Below are positions 16,818 to 25,697 of a DNA stretch of 64,000 nt, piece after piece. The notes under the pieces were generated by a model. The model saw nothing but the letters and a program-made list of their open reading frames with translations. It was not told the DNA's origin and searched no databases. The stretch's first letter is position 1. Every line of letters starts with the position of its first letter. A program made the translations under genes and the position numbers. The DNA is taken from the NCBI GenBank assembly GCA_002493595.1, contig DKZG01000008.1, positions 75,112 through 139,111 of the forward strand, in the 5' to 3' direction. Source of the DNA: Ruminococcaceae bacterium UBA7080 (GTDB taxonomy: Bacteria; Bacillota; Clostridia; Oscillospirales; Acutalibacteraceae).

Positions 16818-19523
16818 ATGAGCAAAGAGTTTTTTAGTGAAAATACCATGCCCCAATGGGGCCCTTATTCAAAAAAATATATGGGTTTGTCAAAGATTAT
16901 TGATGAGCTTAAGAGTGTCGGCGCAAGATTTGATTTTTCGGTTCATCCCACCTTATGGAACAGTGCTACACCTGTACCCAATGTTACGGTTCCGTCAAAC
17001 TATCATTTGTGGAGCTGCAAGAGTGATTATACGCATTTTTCATACAGATATGAACTGATGTGGAAGGATCAGGTATATGCAGATGTATCTTTTTCTAAGA
17101 TGAAAAAGGATGCGTACCTGATGCGCTGTGAATTCTTTAATAATACTTCACTTACTCAGAATTGTATTTTAAATGTTTTCAGTGCACTGGAATTCCCTTA
17201 TCCGACATATTGCCGGGTGAGTGCTCCTGAAAAATGTGTGCTGAAAAAAGCGAATGAATATAATGACTACTCGTATAAGACACCGCGCCCATGGGACGAG
17301 GAGAACCCTGACGGTATGTTCAAGGGTATGTTTTCCGATAAAGATTTTTATAAGGGCAAAGGTCTTGGTGACAGATGCGAAAATTATCATGTTCATTTTC
17401 TTAATCTTAAACCTTTCGGTTGCGAAAAGGGCGACAAAGTTTCATATTCCTTTGATACGGATTTAAGAACTTTTGCCAAGCCCGTAATAGCCGTCAGATA
17501 TAAGACCGTTACTCAGGGAGATGCACATTTTGCAATGAATGGCTCAGAGGTAGTATTTAAAAACAGTCCTGAACTGAGCTTCGCCTATCTTCCGTTTGTA
17601 AAAGAGTTTACGCTTGAAAGTCTCGGTAAAGCCGGCATTGAACTTGATTTTCTTGCTGTGATTGATGAAACCGATAAAGATAAACTCACAACACAAAGCG
17701 CATCCTTTGGTTATACACCTGTAATTGAGACGGAGAATATTGCCGACGGTCACAGAACAAAGCTTACTTATAAAGATGTTGACTTGCCGTTTTATATTCT
17801 TACACATAATAAGAATACAAGAGAAAGGGTACTTGAGTCCGGCTCTCTTGAGGATGCACTTATCAACAGACTGTCAAACGGCGACCATACATATGACGAT
17901 TTAAAGGAAACCTTTTCAGCCTCTTTTCAGAGAAAAACAAGCGATAAAGGTTTTTTTCAAAATACACTTATTAAATCCATTTTTGTTAAACCGGGTACTT
18001 CTCACATTGAATATATTGTTTTATCAAATGAGAAGCTTGAACCGCTGACGGATGAGCAGTACGAAAGCATATATGAAAATGCCAAGCAGGATTCTTCCCA
18101 ATCAGCCTTTAACAAAGCCGGTGAAAAATATACGCTTTCGACAAATATTTTAAAATCCACGCTGCTTACCAATGTTGTTTATCCTGTTTATCGTCATGGC
18201 GAAAATGTGATTCATCATACGCCGGGCAAAAGATGGGACAGCTTTTATACTTGGGACAGCGGATTTATCGGTATGGGACTTCTTGAATTTTCAAAGGAGC
18301 TTTGCAGGTATGCACTTGATATGTATCTTTGCGACGACACAAACAAGGATTTTGCTTTCCTGCTTCATGGCTCGCTTGTGCCGACTCAGTTTGTTGAATA
18401 TCTGGAACTGCTGAAAAGAACGCAAAACAAGTCAGAGCTTGCGTTCTTATATGATAAGGCAAAGCTTTATTATGAATTTTTGCGCGGAAGAAATCATAAA
18501 TCAACCTGTTCTAAATTCAATAACGGACTTCTTACAACGTATGATTATTGGTATTCACACTGCGGTATGGATGATTATCCTGCACAGGTAGAAATGATGA
18601 AGAATTATGCGCAGAAATATACATGCCCGTGTCTTTCAACAGCACAAATTATTCGTGCCGGCAAGATTATGAAAATGGTGGCACTGTCGCTGAACAGACC
18701 GGATGATATAAAGGTGTATGATGCGGATATTGAATACTCAACACAGGCACTTAATGACCTTGCATGGGACGAAGAGAGCGGTTATTATGGGTATACGCTT
18801 TATGATGAGCAGGGAAATCTGAAAGGTATTATGCGCACCGAGAACGGTGAGAACTGGAACAAGGGAATGGACGGTATTTATCCGATTGTTGCAGGTGCTG
18901 TTAAGGGTGAGCGAAAAAAGAGAATTCTTGCACATATAAAGAATCCTGATGAAATGTGGTCACAGGCAGGTATATCTGCTGTTGACATGTCGGCTTCCTA
19001 TTATTTTGATGACGGTTATTGGAATGGTAATGTTTGGATGAGCCATCAGTGGTTTATTTGGAAAACGATGCTTGATAACGGTGAAGCTGATTTTGCATAC
19101 GATATTGCCGAACGTGCGCTTGATATGTGGAAGGATGAAACGGATTTTACCTATAATACATATGAATGTTTTGGTATTGCCACAAAGCGCGGCGGCTGGT
19201 TTCATAATTTCGGCGGTCTTTCTGCACCTATTTGCATATGGGCAAATGCGTATTATAAACCGGGGACGGTTACCACAGGTTTTGATATTTGGACCGATTA
19301 TCAAAAAACAACAGATACAAGTGCCGAAATTTCATTTAAATATTTCGGTGATAATGAAAAATATACAATGCTGGTCACTCTATCGGATAAGGCTGAATAT
19401 GAAGCATATCTTAACGGGCAAATGATTGATTTTAACGAAAGAAACAAAGGCTCGCTTGAATTTACATTTGATGGCAGTGTTCAGAATGGAATTCTTGAAA
19501 TAAAGGCAAAGCAGGAGAATTGA
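16818..19523 (+). CDS. Large MGH1/GH63-like (alpha/alpha)6 glycosidase
   Basis: A 901-residue protein without signal peptide. The N-terminal half is beta-rich; the C-terminal part (about residues 470-820) has the look of clan GH-G/GH63 six-hairpin enzymes: KRWDSFYTWDSGFIGMG, LAWDEESGYYGY and YWNGNVWMSHQWF, which parallels the YWRGxxW box of GH63 and trehalases. A short beta sandwich closes the protein. The substrate cannot be inferred; relatives act on alpha-mannosyl- or alpha-glucosyl compounds. The ATG has AAGGAT nine bases ahead. The next gene, a phosphoesterase, starts 1 base after the stop, so the two are made together and may act on one phosphorylated or lipid-linked glycan. Confidence 0.75.
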   Translation: MSKEFFSENTMPQWGPYSKKYMGLSKIIDELKSVGARFDFSVHPTLWNSATPVPNVTVPSNYHLWSCKSDYTHFSYRYELMWKDQVYADVSFSKMKKDAYLMRCEFFNNTSLTQNCILNVFSALEFPYPTYCRVSAPEKCVLKKANEYNDYSYKTPRPWDEENPDGMFKGMFSDKDFYKGKGLGDRCENYHVHFLNLKPFGCEKGDKVSYSFDTDLRTFAKPVIAVRYKTVTQGDAHFAMNGSEVVFKNSPELSFAYLPFVKEFTLESLGKAGIELDFLAVIDETDKDKLTTQSASFGYTPVIETENIADGHRTKLTYKDVDLPFYILTHNKNTRERVLESGSLEDALINRLSNGDHTYDDLKETFSASFQRKTSDKGFFQNTLIKSIFVKPGTSHIEYIVLSNEKLEPLTDEQYESIYENAKQDSSQSAFNKAGEKYTLSTNILKSTLLTNVVYPVYRHGENVIHHTPGKRWDSFYTWDSGFIGMGLLEFSKELCRYALDMYLCDDTNKDFAFLLHGSLVPTQFVEYLELLKRTQNKSELAFLYDKAKLYYEFLRGRNHKSTCSKFNNGLLTTYDYWYSHCGMDDYPAQVEMMKNYAQKYTCPCLSTAQIIRAGKIMKMVALSLNRPDDIKVYDADIEYSTQALNDLAWDEESGYYGYTLYDEQGNLKGIMRTENGENWNKGMDGIYPIVAGAVKGERKKRILAHIKNPDEMWSQAGISAVDMSASYYFDDGYWNGNVWMSHQWFIWKTMLDNGEADFAYDIAERALDMWKDETDFTYNTYECFGIATKRGGWFHNFGGLSAPICIWANAYYKPGTVTTGFDIWTDYQKTTDTSAEISFKYFGDNEKYTMLVTLSDKAEYEAYLNGQMIDFNERNKGSLEFTFDGSVQNGILEIKAKQEN

Positions 19524-19524
19524 G

Positions 19525-21162
19525 ATGAGTAAAATTTACGGATGTAATAATGAACCGCTCAAGATTCAGTTCATAGCGGATATTCATTATTATTCAAGAA
19601 CAGTCGGTACTGAAGGCAAGGCATATAAAAAAGCCGAATCAAAGTCGCAAAAGGTTATTAAAGACAGCGATTTGGTTATTAAAGCGGGTTTTGATATGCT
19701 GTGTGAGGATGACTCTACAGATATAGTTGTTATTGCAGGTGACACAACCCGTGACGGTGAGATTGCATCACATAAGGAGCTTATTGATATCCTTCGCGAC
19801 CTGAAAAATAGGGGCAAAAGGGTTTATGTCATTACGGCAACGCATGATTATCGTGACGGCGGTGTGGCAGACGGTTATAATGGCGATGAAATCATTAAAG
19901 TTCCTGCTGTTGAAGAGAGACTTGATTTATGGGATATGTATTACGAATTCGGTCCTGATGAGGCAATTGCAACACATAGACAGTCAATGAGCTATGTTGT
20001 TCAGCTTGCACCCGGATACCGTCTGTTTGCATTAAATGACGATACGAATTATAAGCCGGAGGGCGAAAACGGCTCAGGTTATTCGGATGATTGTTTGAAT
20101 TGGATACTTGAGCAGCTTAAGGATGCACAGGCAAATGATCAGTATGTAATTGCAATGACGCATCACCCTATGATATCTCCGTCACCATTTTATAAAATAA
20201 TCGGCGGTGGAAATATGCAGCGAAATCATGAGATTACCCGTGAAATTTTTGCCGATTCGGGACTTCACTGTATGCTTACGGGTCATACTCATGTTCATGA
20301 TATAAGCTACATAACCTCGAAAAAAGGAAACAGATTTTATGATATTGCTGTCGGTTCTATGATTGGCTGCCCGCCTGTAATGCGCAATGTTATCTTTGAC
20401 CCGAAAAATGCTAAAATTGATGTTGAAACCGTTACAATTAAAAAGGTTGACGGTATAGATACCAAGGGCAAAGCGTTTGATGAATATATGAAGGGCTTTT
20501 TCTTTGGTATGATACGAGAGGTTCTCTGGGCAATGGGCTATGATATTGACCGTCTTGCCGAAATGTCAGATGCCTTTTCAATTCCCGGTGAAAAGATAAA
20601 AAAGCTTGGCTGGATATTGAAGCCTGTAGGTAAATTTCTTGATAAGCTAACGTTTAAGAAGATTTGGCGTCTTTGTAAAAAAGAGAGCGGATTAACGAAG
20701 GCAGATATTGCTGACATTGCGGATAATAAGGTTATTGATTTTCTGCTTGAGCTTATTCAAAATCTTTATTGCGGTGACTCTCCGTACAGTCCTCAAACAA
20801 GGGAATACAAGCTTACCTGCGGGGTTTTGAATATTGCGGACAGCTTGCTTGATACTCTTCATCTGAAAATCGGCAAATTTATTAAAGGGGCAGATAGTGT
20901 GCGCTCTCTTGTTGAGCCTTTGCTTTGGAATTCGGGATATTGTGATGCAAATGCCTCACTTCCGATTTATCCTATTTATGACGAGAATAATCCTGCTCCC
21001 AAAGAGGAAGAGATAGTATTTAATGACCCTGTAAAGAAAAGTAAAAAGGGTCCGTTAGTTCTTCTTATTCTGGTTCTTTTGCTTGTCCTGCTGCTGGCAG
21101 TTGTACTTGGAATCGCTGCGCTTGCTGTGTGGGCGGTTATTGCCATTATCGGACTTTTTTAA
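19525..21162 (+). CDS. Membrane-tethered calcineurin-like metallophosphoesterase
   Basis: The 545-residue protein carries metal-binding motifs in order: FIADIHY, VIAGDTTRD, ATHDYRD in place of GNHD, MTHHPM and TGHTHVHD. After the catalytic domain (to about 310) comes a helical region of unknown role and a very hydrophobic C-terminus (about 507-545) with one or two membrane segments. No signal peptide is seen, so the catalytic part should face the cytoplasm. This is the second tail-anchored phosphoesterase in the window. It is translationally linked to the upstream glycosidase (stop and start two bases apart). Confidence 0.82.
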   Translation: MSKIYGCNNEPLKIQFIADIHYYSRTVGTEGKAYKKAESKSQKVIKDSDLVIKAGFDMLCEDDSTDIVVIAGDTTRDGEIASHKELIDILRDLKNRGKRVYVITATHDYRDGGVADGYNGDEIIKVPAVEERLDLWDMYYEFGPDEAIATHRQSMSYVVQLAPGYRLFALNDDTNYKPEGENGSGYSDDCLNWILEQLKDAQANDQYVIAMTHHPMISPSPFYKIIGGGNMQRNHEITREIFADSGLHCMLTGHTHVHDISYITSKKGNRFYDIAVGSMIGCPPVMRNVIFDPKNAKIDVETVTIKKVDGIDTKGKAFDEYMKGFFFGMIREVLWAMGYDIDRLAEMSDAFSIPGEKIKKLGWILKPVGKFLDKLTFKKIWRLCKKESGLTKADIADIADNKVIDFLLELIQNLYCGDSPYSPQTREYKLTCGVLNIADSLLDTLHLKIGKFIKGADSVRSLVEPLLWNSGYCDANASLPIYPIYDENNPAPKEEEIVFNDPVKKSKKGPLVLLILVLLLVLLLAVVLGIAALAVWAVIAIIGLF

Positions 21163-21190
21163 TTGACTATTGCATTAGACAAAATATAAT
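21163..21190 (+). promoter_or_regulatory. Promoter of the GtrA-like gene
   Basis: TTGACT (21163-21168) and TATAAT (21185-21190) with 16 bases between; a second TATAAT follows at 21193-21198. It starts directly after the phosphoesterase stop codon. Confidence 0.6.
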
Positions 21191-21233
21191 GATATAATAT
21201 CACTGATAAATTTCGAATTGAGAGGTAAAAATT

Positions 21234-21782
21234 ATGGCTAAAAACTTAAAAGACATCGACAATATGGCCGAAGAAAAAGGTTCATGGCTTGTTACTGCGT
21301 GGCAGTTTGTAAAGTTCATTGTTGTTTCTCTTCTTGCTTGTATTGTTCAGTTTGCATTGGTTAACATTATTCCGTTAATTCCTCAGGTTAAAGAAATGTA
21401 CGGTACCGCATTCAAATGGTTCGTATTTGATTATCCTGTTGAGGATGGCGGTCTCGGTTACTTTATTGCATTCAATGTAGCAAATATCGCTGCTCAGATT
21501 GTTGCTTTCTTTGTAAATAAGGAAAAGACATTCAATTCAGGTGCAAATACTGCAGTCGTTCTTCCGATTTACATAATCTTTACAATTGCACTTATTTGTT
21601 TCTCCGCTTGGCTTTCACCAACTCTTTATGGTTTGTTCATCAACAAGTGGGGCTGGGCTGAGGCTCTTGCACTTAACATTGCAACAGCAGTTTGTTCTGC
21701 TCTTCAGTTCTTCCTTTATTTCCCTGTTGATAAGCTCCTCTTTAAAGAGAAGAAAGAAGATAAGGAAGAAAAGAAAGCATAA
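21234..21782 (+). CDS. GtrA-like four-helix membrane protein
   Basis: A 182-residue protein with four hydrophobic segments (about 25-48, 77-95, 103-125, 143-165) and a lysine/glutamate-rich cytoplasmic tail. The block NIAAQIVAFFVNKEKTF matches the GtrA family pattern, whose members help move lipid-linked sugars across the membrane. An unusual insert with aromatic residues lies between the first two helices. It has its own promoter, a GAGAGG site, and a terminator, but it stands directly after the glycosidase and phosphoesterase, suggesting a shared role in envelope glycans. Confidence 0.75.
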   Translation: MAKNLKDIDNMAEEKGSWLVTAWQFVKFIVVSLLACIVQFALVNIIPLIPQVKEMYGTAFKWFVFDYPVEDGGLGYFIAFNVANIAAQIVAFFVNKEKTFNSGANTAVVLPIYIIFTIALICFSAWLSPTLYGLFINKWGWAEALALNIATAVCSALQFFLYFPVDKLLFKEKKEDKEEKKA

Positions 21783-21794
21783 AATCGACTTATT

Positions 21795-21823
21795 AAAAAA
21801 ACGGCTCGTATGAGCCGTTTTTT
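21795..21823 (+). terminator. Intrinsic terminator after the GtrA-like gene
   Basis: Stem AAAAAACGGCTC / GAGCCGTTTTTT with a four-base loop; A-run and T-run on either side. Confidence 0.85.
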
Positions 21824-21854
21824 GTTCTGTATGAAAAATATTTTTATTTATCCG

Positions 21855-21885
21855 GTAACCTTTTTCTATTTCACCTTGTTATATA
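21855..21885 (+). promoter_or_regulatory. Putative autoregulated ECF sigma promoter
   Basis: GGTAACCTTTTT at 21854-21865 and TTGTTATATAAG at 21876-21887 resemble the GTAACC -35 plus CGTTATATA-type -10 arrangement that ECF factors of this kind use on their own genes. It is immediately followed by a palindrome GAAAGGACCTTTC (21889-21901) that would form at the start of the message. Confidence 0.45.
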
Positions 21886-21919
21886 AGTGAAAGGACCTTT
21901 CAGAAAGGGTGGTGACATA

Positions 21920-22402
21920 ATGACGGAGAATGAATTTATAAGTGTTGTGAAGCAAAACAACAAGCGTATTTATCTGATTGCACTTTCTATTACGCAAAAC
22001 AGCAGTGACGCAGAGGATGTAATGCAGAATGTGTTTTTAAAGCTGTGGAAATACGACAGGGCTTTTAATGACAATGAGCATCTGAAAAAATGGCTTACTG
22101 CAGTCAGTGTGAATGAAAGCAGGAATTATATAAAAAATCCTTTCAGAAAACGGATTAAGCCTCTTGACGATGCGGTGAATATTTCCGTTTATGATAAAAC
22201 GCAGAATATTGATTTGTTTAAAGCAGTTATGTCACTGGATATAAAGGAACGCACGATAATACACCTGTTTTATTATGAGGATATGTGTGTTGCCGATATT
22301 TCAAAAATACTTAAGCTGAAAGAGTCGGCAGTGAAAACAAGGCTGTTTCGTGCAAGAAAAAAGCTGAAAGAGATTTTAGGAGATGAATGGATAAATGAAT
22401 AA
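21920..22402 (+). CDS. ECF-family RNA polymerase sigma factor
   Basis: A 160-residue sigma factor with region 2 (about 10-70: LIALSITQNSSDAEDVMQNVFLKLW in pieces) and region 4 (about 100-155: FYYEDMCVADISKILKLKESAVKTRLFRARKKL in pieces) and no region 3, as in ECF types. The ATG at 21920 is favoured over the frame's earlier start because AAGGGTGG sits before it. It overlaps the next gene, a membrane protein likely to be its anti-sigma factor, by eight bases. A GTAACC-type promoter upstream suggests positive autoregulation, perhaps in response to an envelope signal. Confidence 0.92.
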   Translation: MTENEFISVVKQNNKRIYLIALSITQNSSDAEDVMQNVFLKLWKYDRAFNDNEHLKKWLTAVSVNESRNYIKNPFRKRIKPLDDAVNISVYDKTQNIDLFKAVMSLDIKERTIIHLFYYEDMCVADISKILKLKESAVKTRLFRARKKLKEILGDEWINE

Positions 22403-23393
22403 AAATAATCAGAATTATAAGGAAACATTTTCAGCCTTTGAACCTTCTGAAAAAGCAGTTGAAAAGGTTTTTGAAATAACAACGGATAAAAGAAAGTTTT
22501 CAAAGCACGTTATGTTCAGGCAAGCTGCAGCGGTAATGCTTGCGTTTGTATTTGCTATCGGCGGCGGATTTGGTATTCATTCTTTTGTTGGAAATAAAAA
22601 TGCATCCGATAATAAGCTGGGCATTTTGATTGCTGTAGCAGGTGAAAAAAATCTGCTTGAAGCAGGTAAGGCAAACGAACAGGATTTGTTTTATGGCATT
22701 TATGTTGCTGATTTAGATGATGAAAAAGCAATGCGCGACGCGGTGTCGAGATGGCAGACAGACAGAAGCAGGCTTGAACAGCAGGGGCAAGAGATAGAAA
22801 AAGAGTTTGGCAATAAACCTATCACAAGAAGCTATGGCTCATCAAGCGGTGCTTGTTACAGCAACAGGCTGCAAAAGGAAACGGCAGCATTTTATACAAA
22901 TCAAGCCGGAAGATTTCTTTTAAATCTTTTTAAATATGACAATGTAAAAGATATTACAATTGAAAATACAAGCCGATACGGAACAATAACGATCTCTTAT
23001 TGGGATAATGATTATGATCTCAGTCAAATGGATATGGATGTTTATTATGAACTTTACGGTAAGGACAGTATCGGATATTTCTCAAGCAAGGATTACACAT
23101 TTAACGAAACAAAGGATAAAATAGTGCTTACGAAAGAGTCGCTTTTATCCGGCATTGAGAAAGAGGGAGAACTTCTGACAGCCGACGGACCTATTAAACC
23201 CGGATACACATTGGAATGGAATCCTTCGGATTATCTGAAGAATTGTATCGGCGATGATATCCGTTTTGATTTATCACAGATAAAGGACAGTATTATTTTT
23301 ACGGTTAATTATGATGACGGAACATCTGAGCAGGCGAGTGTAAGCCTTGCCTTTGACAGTGACGGATATATGCATATCGGTGATGCTAAATAA
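22395..23393 (+). CDS. Probable anti-sigma factor, single-pass membrane protein
   Basis: A 332-residue protein with a short N-terminal cytoplasmic part (about 1-38), one transmembrane helix (about 39-60, around VMLAFVFAIGGG) and a large extracytoplasmic domain with no family I recognise. The domain contains a Tyr/Asp-rich stretch near residues 190-225. The eight-base overlap with the ECF gene and the topology argue for a cognate anti-sigma factor that senses an outside signal. The cytoplasmic part lacks the HxxxCxxC zinc motif of ZAS-type anti-sigmas. Confidence 0.75.
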   Translation: MNKNNQNYKETFSAFEPSEKAVEKVFEITTDKRKFSKHVMFRQAAAVMLAFVFAIGGGFGIHSFVGNKNASDNKLGILIAVAGEKNLLEAGKANEQDLFYGIYVADLDDEKAMRDAVSRWQTDRSRLEQQGQEIEKEFGNKPITRSYGSSSGACYSNRLQKETAAFYTNQAGRFLLNLFKYDNVKDITIENTSRYGTITISYWDNDYDLSQMDMDVYYELYGKDSIGYFSSKDYTFNETKDKIVLTKESLLSGIEKEGELLTADGPIKPGYTLEWNPSDYLKNCIGDDIRFDLSQIKDSIIFTVNYDDGTSEQASVSLAFDSDGYMHIGDAK

Positions 23394-23456
23394 GCATTGA
23401 AGAAAAAATATTTGCATAATTGCAGATTTGTTCCTGCTTTCTTTTTTGAATATTTT

Positions 23457-23489
23457 GACCTGCAAATTTTGTTCTTGCAGGTCTTTTTT
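23457..23489 (+). terminator. Intrinsic terminator after the anti-sigma gene
   Basis: Nine-bp stem GACCTGCAA / TTGCAGGTC with a nine-base loop and six T. Confidence 0.85.
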
Positions 23490-23490
23490 A

Positions 23491-23519
23491 TTGCTTATTT
23501 AAATTATATATGTTATTAT
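23491..23519 (+). promoter_or_regulatory. Promoter of the rRNA methyltransferase gene
   Basis: TTGCTT (23491-23496) and TATTAT (23514-23519), 17-base spacing, giving a leader of only about 10 bases before the ATG at 23535, or 25 before the alternative ATG at 23550. Confidence 0.5.
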
Positions 23520-23534
23520 ACATAATGAAAAAAT

Positions 23535-24914
23535 ATGTGCTGTGGTGTGATGTCTGTGGATTTGACAAAAAACGATAAAATTGAATTGACGATAGAAGCC
23601 TTAACCTCTGAAGGCAGCGGAGTCGGCAGATATAACGGGCTGGCTGTTTTTGTTCGCGGCACTGTGCCTCAGGACAAAATTATTGCACATATTATTAAAA
23701 GATCAAAAAATTATGCTATAGGTATCATTGATAAAATTATTTCACCGAGCCCTGAACGGATTAAAAGTGACTGCCCGTATGCCATGAAGTGCGGCGGCTG
23801 CTCTATGCGTCATATGACTTATGAGGAGGAGCTCAGATACAAAAAGTGTCGTGTGCAGGATGCACTGAATAGGATAGGTCATCTTGATATTGAAGTTGAC
23901 GAAATAATCGGTGCGGATCAATTAACACATTACAGAAATAAGGCACAGTATCCTGTTGAAATATCAGATGGAGAGCTATTTGCAGGCTTTTATGCATATA
24001 AGAGTCACAGAATTATTCCCTGTACCGATTGCCGTTTACAGCCGGCCGAATTTGAAAAAGGTATTTTGGCTTTTTCAAAATGGATTGAAGCTGAGAATGT
24101 TACATCATACAGCGAGCAGACAGGCAAGGGCCTTTTGAGACATATTTATTTCAGAAAAGGCTTTGCCACAGGCGAAGTTATGGCATGTGCTGTTATAAAC
24201 GGAAACAATATACCAAACAGTGAGCTGCTTGTTTCTCTGTTAAAAGAAAATATTGACGGACTTGTTTCGGTGGCCGTTAACATAAACAGAGATAACACAA
24301 ATGTTATTTTAGGCAAAGATACGCATATCATTTGGGGGACAAAATATATCAAAGACAAGCTCCTCGGCAAAACCTTTCTTATTTCTCCTAACTCGTTTTA
24401 TCAGGTGAATCATGATCAGTGTGAGAAACTGTACGCCAGGGCAAAGGAGTATGCTCGGCTGACCGGTAATGAAACGGTACTGGATTTATACTGCGGAGTA
24501 GGTACAATCGGTCTTACAATGGCAGATGAGGTGAAACAGCTTGTAGGTATTGAAATTGTGCCGCAGGCAATAGAAAATGCAAAAGAAAATGCCGGAATCA
24601 ATCATATAAATAACGCACAGTTTATCTGTGCCGACGCACCTAAGGGGGCAGAATTATTAAAGCAGCAGGGTATCAATCCTGATGTTATCATACTTGATCC
24701 GCCGCGTAAAGGTTGTGATGCTTCTCTTTTTGATACCGTTGAGCAGCTTTGCCCTGAAAGAATCGTTTATGTTTCCTGTGACAGTGCAACCCTGGCACGC
24801 GATTTGGCAATTCTAAGGCAAAAGAGATATGAAACTAAAAAAGTAACCGCGGTTGATATGTTTCCCCGCACCCCGCATGTGGAGGTGTGTGTTCAATTGC
24901 AATTGATTCGTTGA
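23535..24914 (+). CDS. rlmD: 23S rRNA (uracil-5-)-methyltransferase, RlmD/RlmCD family
   Basis: A 459-residue SAM-dependent m5U methyltransferase. It has an N-terminal TRAM domain (about 10-65), the iron-sulfur cysteine cluster in CPYAMKCGGC plus a later cysteine in TDCR, the SAM motif DLYCGVGTIGL, DPPRKGCD, and the catalytic cysteine in YVSCDSATLARDL. Firmicutes usually have one or two paralogues that modify U747 and U1939; which one this is cannot be told. The start is uncertain: ATG 23535 gives MCCGVMSVD, and the in-frame ATG at 23550 is equally possible, both with weak ribosome binding sites. Confidence 0.9.
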   Translation: MCCGVMSVDLTKNDKIELTIEALTSEGSGVGRYNGLAVFVRGTVPQDKIIAHIIKRSKNYAIGIIDKIISPSPERIKSDCPYAMKCGGCSMRHMTYEEELRYKKCRVQDALNRIGHLDIEVDEIIGADQLTHYRNKAQYPVEISDGELFAGFYAYKSHRIIPCTDCRLQPAEFEKGILAFSKWIEAENVTSYSEQTGKGLLRHIYFRKGFATGEVMACAVINGNNIPNSELLVSLLKENIDGLVSVAVNINRDNTNVILGKDTHIIWGTKYIKDKLLGKTFLISPNSFYQVNHDQCEKLYARAKEYARLTGNETVLDLYCGVGTIGLTMADEVKQLVGIEIVPQAIENAKENAGINHINNAQFICADAPKGAELLKQQGINPDVIILDPPRKGCDASLFDTVEQLCPERIVYVSCDSATLARDLAILRQKRYETKKVTAVDMFPRTPHVEVCVQLQLIR

Positions 24915-24937
24915 TTGAGCGAAGGAAAGGGGATATT

Positions 24938-25645
24938 ATGAAAAAAAGAGTAGTTATAGCTGATGTTTTATATTGTGTTACGGATGAAACTTATTATGTT
25001 TTACAAAGAGCAAGTGTACATAATAAAAAGTATAACGCAGATTCCGTTTGGGAAGCGTTTAAGCTGTTGAAAGAAGATGGCTGGGCAAAATGCGGCAAGG
25101 TGCAGAGAAGCGATTACTCTGTTGTTGATATGTTAACGCGCGGGGATGAATATATTGCGATATGGACGGAAACGGATTTTGATGAAAAACAGGATTTGTT
25201 AATTGAAAGCATTGCCGATCAGTTGATAAATGATGAGCATGAAGAATTTGATTATAAAAAAGTTCCTGTTGAAAAAAGGCCGCCCATTTATAAAGAGAAC
25301 CAAAAAGTTTATTTAAGAAACAAAAATGTTTCACTGCGCGCTTTAAAACATGCTGAATATCAATGTGAGATAGATGCAGCCCATGCAACTTTTATTAGAA
25401 GAAGAGACAATTTGCCCTATATGGAGCCGCACCATTTAGTCCCTATGGAGTATTCGGATTTTTTTGATGTGTCATTGGATGTTGAGGAAAATATAGTTTC
25501 GCTTTGCAGTAATTGTCATAATAATATACACTATGGAAAGGATTCTGAAAAACTGCTGAAGCTTTTATTTGAGAAACGAAAAGAGCTATTGGAGGCAGTT
25601 GATATCAGAATAACCTTGGACGATTTGATGGAAATGTATTTGTAG
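24938..25645 (+). CDS. HNH endonuclease-domain protein
   Basis: The 235-residue protein starts at the ATG at 24938, preceded by AAGGAAAGGGG. Residues about 125-205 form an HNH nuclease: YQCEID, the catalytic EPHHLVPM, then NIVSLCSNCHNNIHYG, which gives the zinc cysteines and final histidine. The N-terminal 110 residues are a domain I do not recognise and could recognise DNA or a partner. It follows the methyltransferase by 24 bases, probably on the same transcript. No DNA methylase or known defence partner is adjacent, so it is either a stand-alone restriction-type enzyme or a domesticated homing-type nuclease. Confidence 0.8.
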   Translation: MKKRVVIADVLYCVTDETYYVLQRASVHNKKYNADSVWEAFKLLKEDGWAKCGKVQRSDYSVVDMLTRGDEYIAIWTETDFDEKQDLLIESIADQLINDEHEEFDYKKVPVEKRPPIYKENQKVYLRNKNVSLRALKHAEYQCEIDAAHATFIRRRDNLPYMEPHHLVPMEYSDFFDVSLDVEENIVSLCSNCHNNIHYGKDSEKLLKLLFEKRKELLEAVDIRITLDDLMEMYL

Positions 25646-25655
25646 ATCGGTTTAT

Positions 25656-25684
25656 TTTACAATTGTTAATAGAACAATTAATAC
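25656..25684 (+). promoter_or_regulatory. Promoter with operator-like inverted repeat before the PqqD-like gene
   Basis: TTTACA (25656-25661) and TAATAC (25679-25684) are spaced by 17 bases. The spacer is almost filled by the perfect inverted repeat AATTGTT-AATAG-AACAATT (25661-25679), a place where a repressor would block polymerase. Confidence 0.55.
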
Positions 25685-25697
25685 AAAAGGTGATAAT

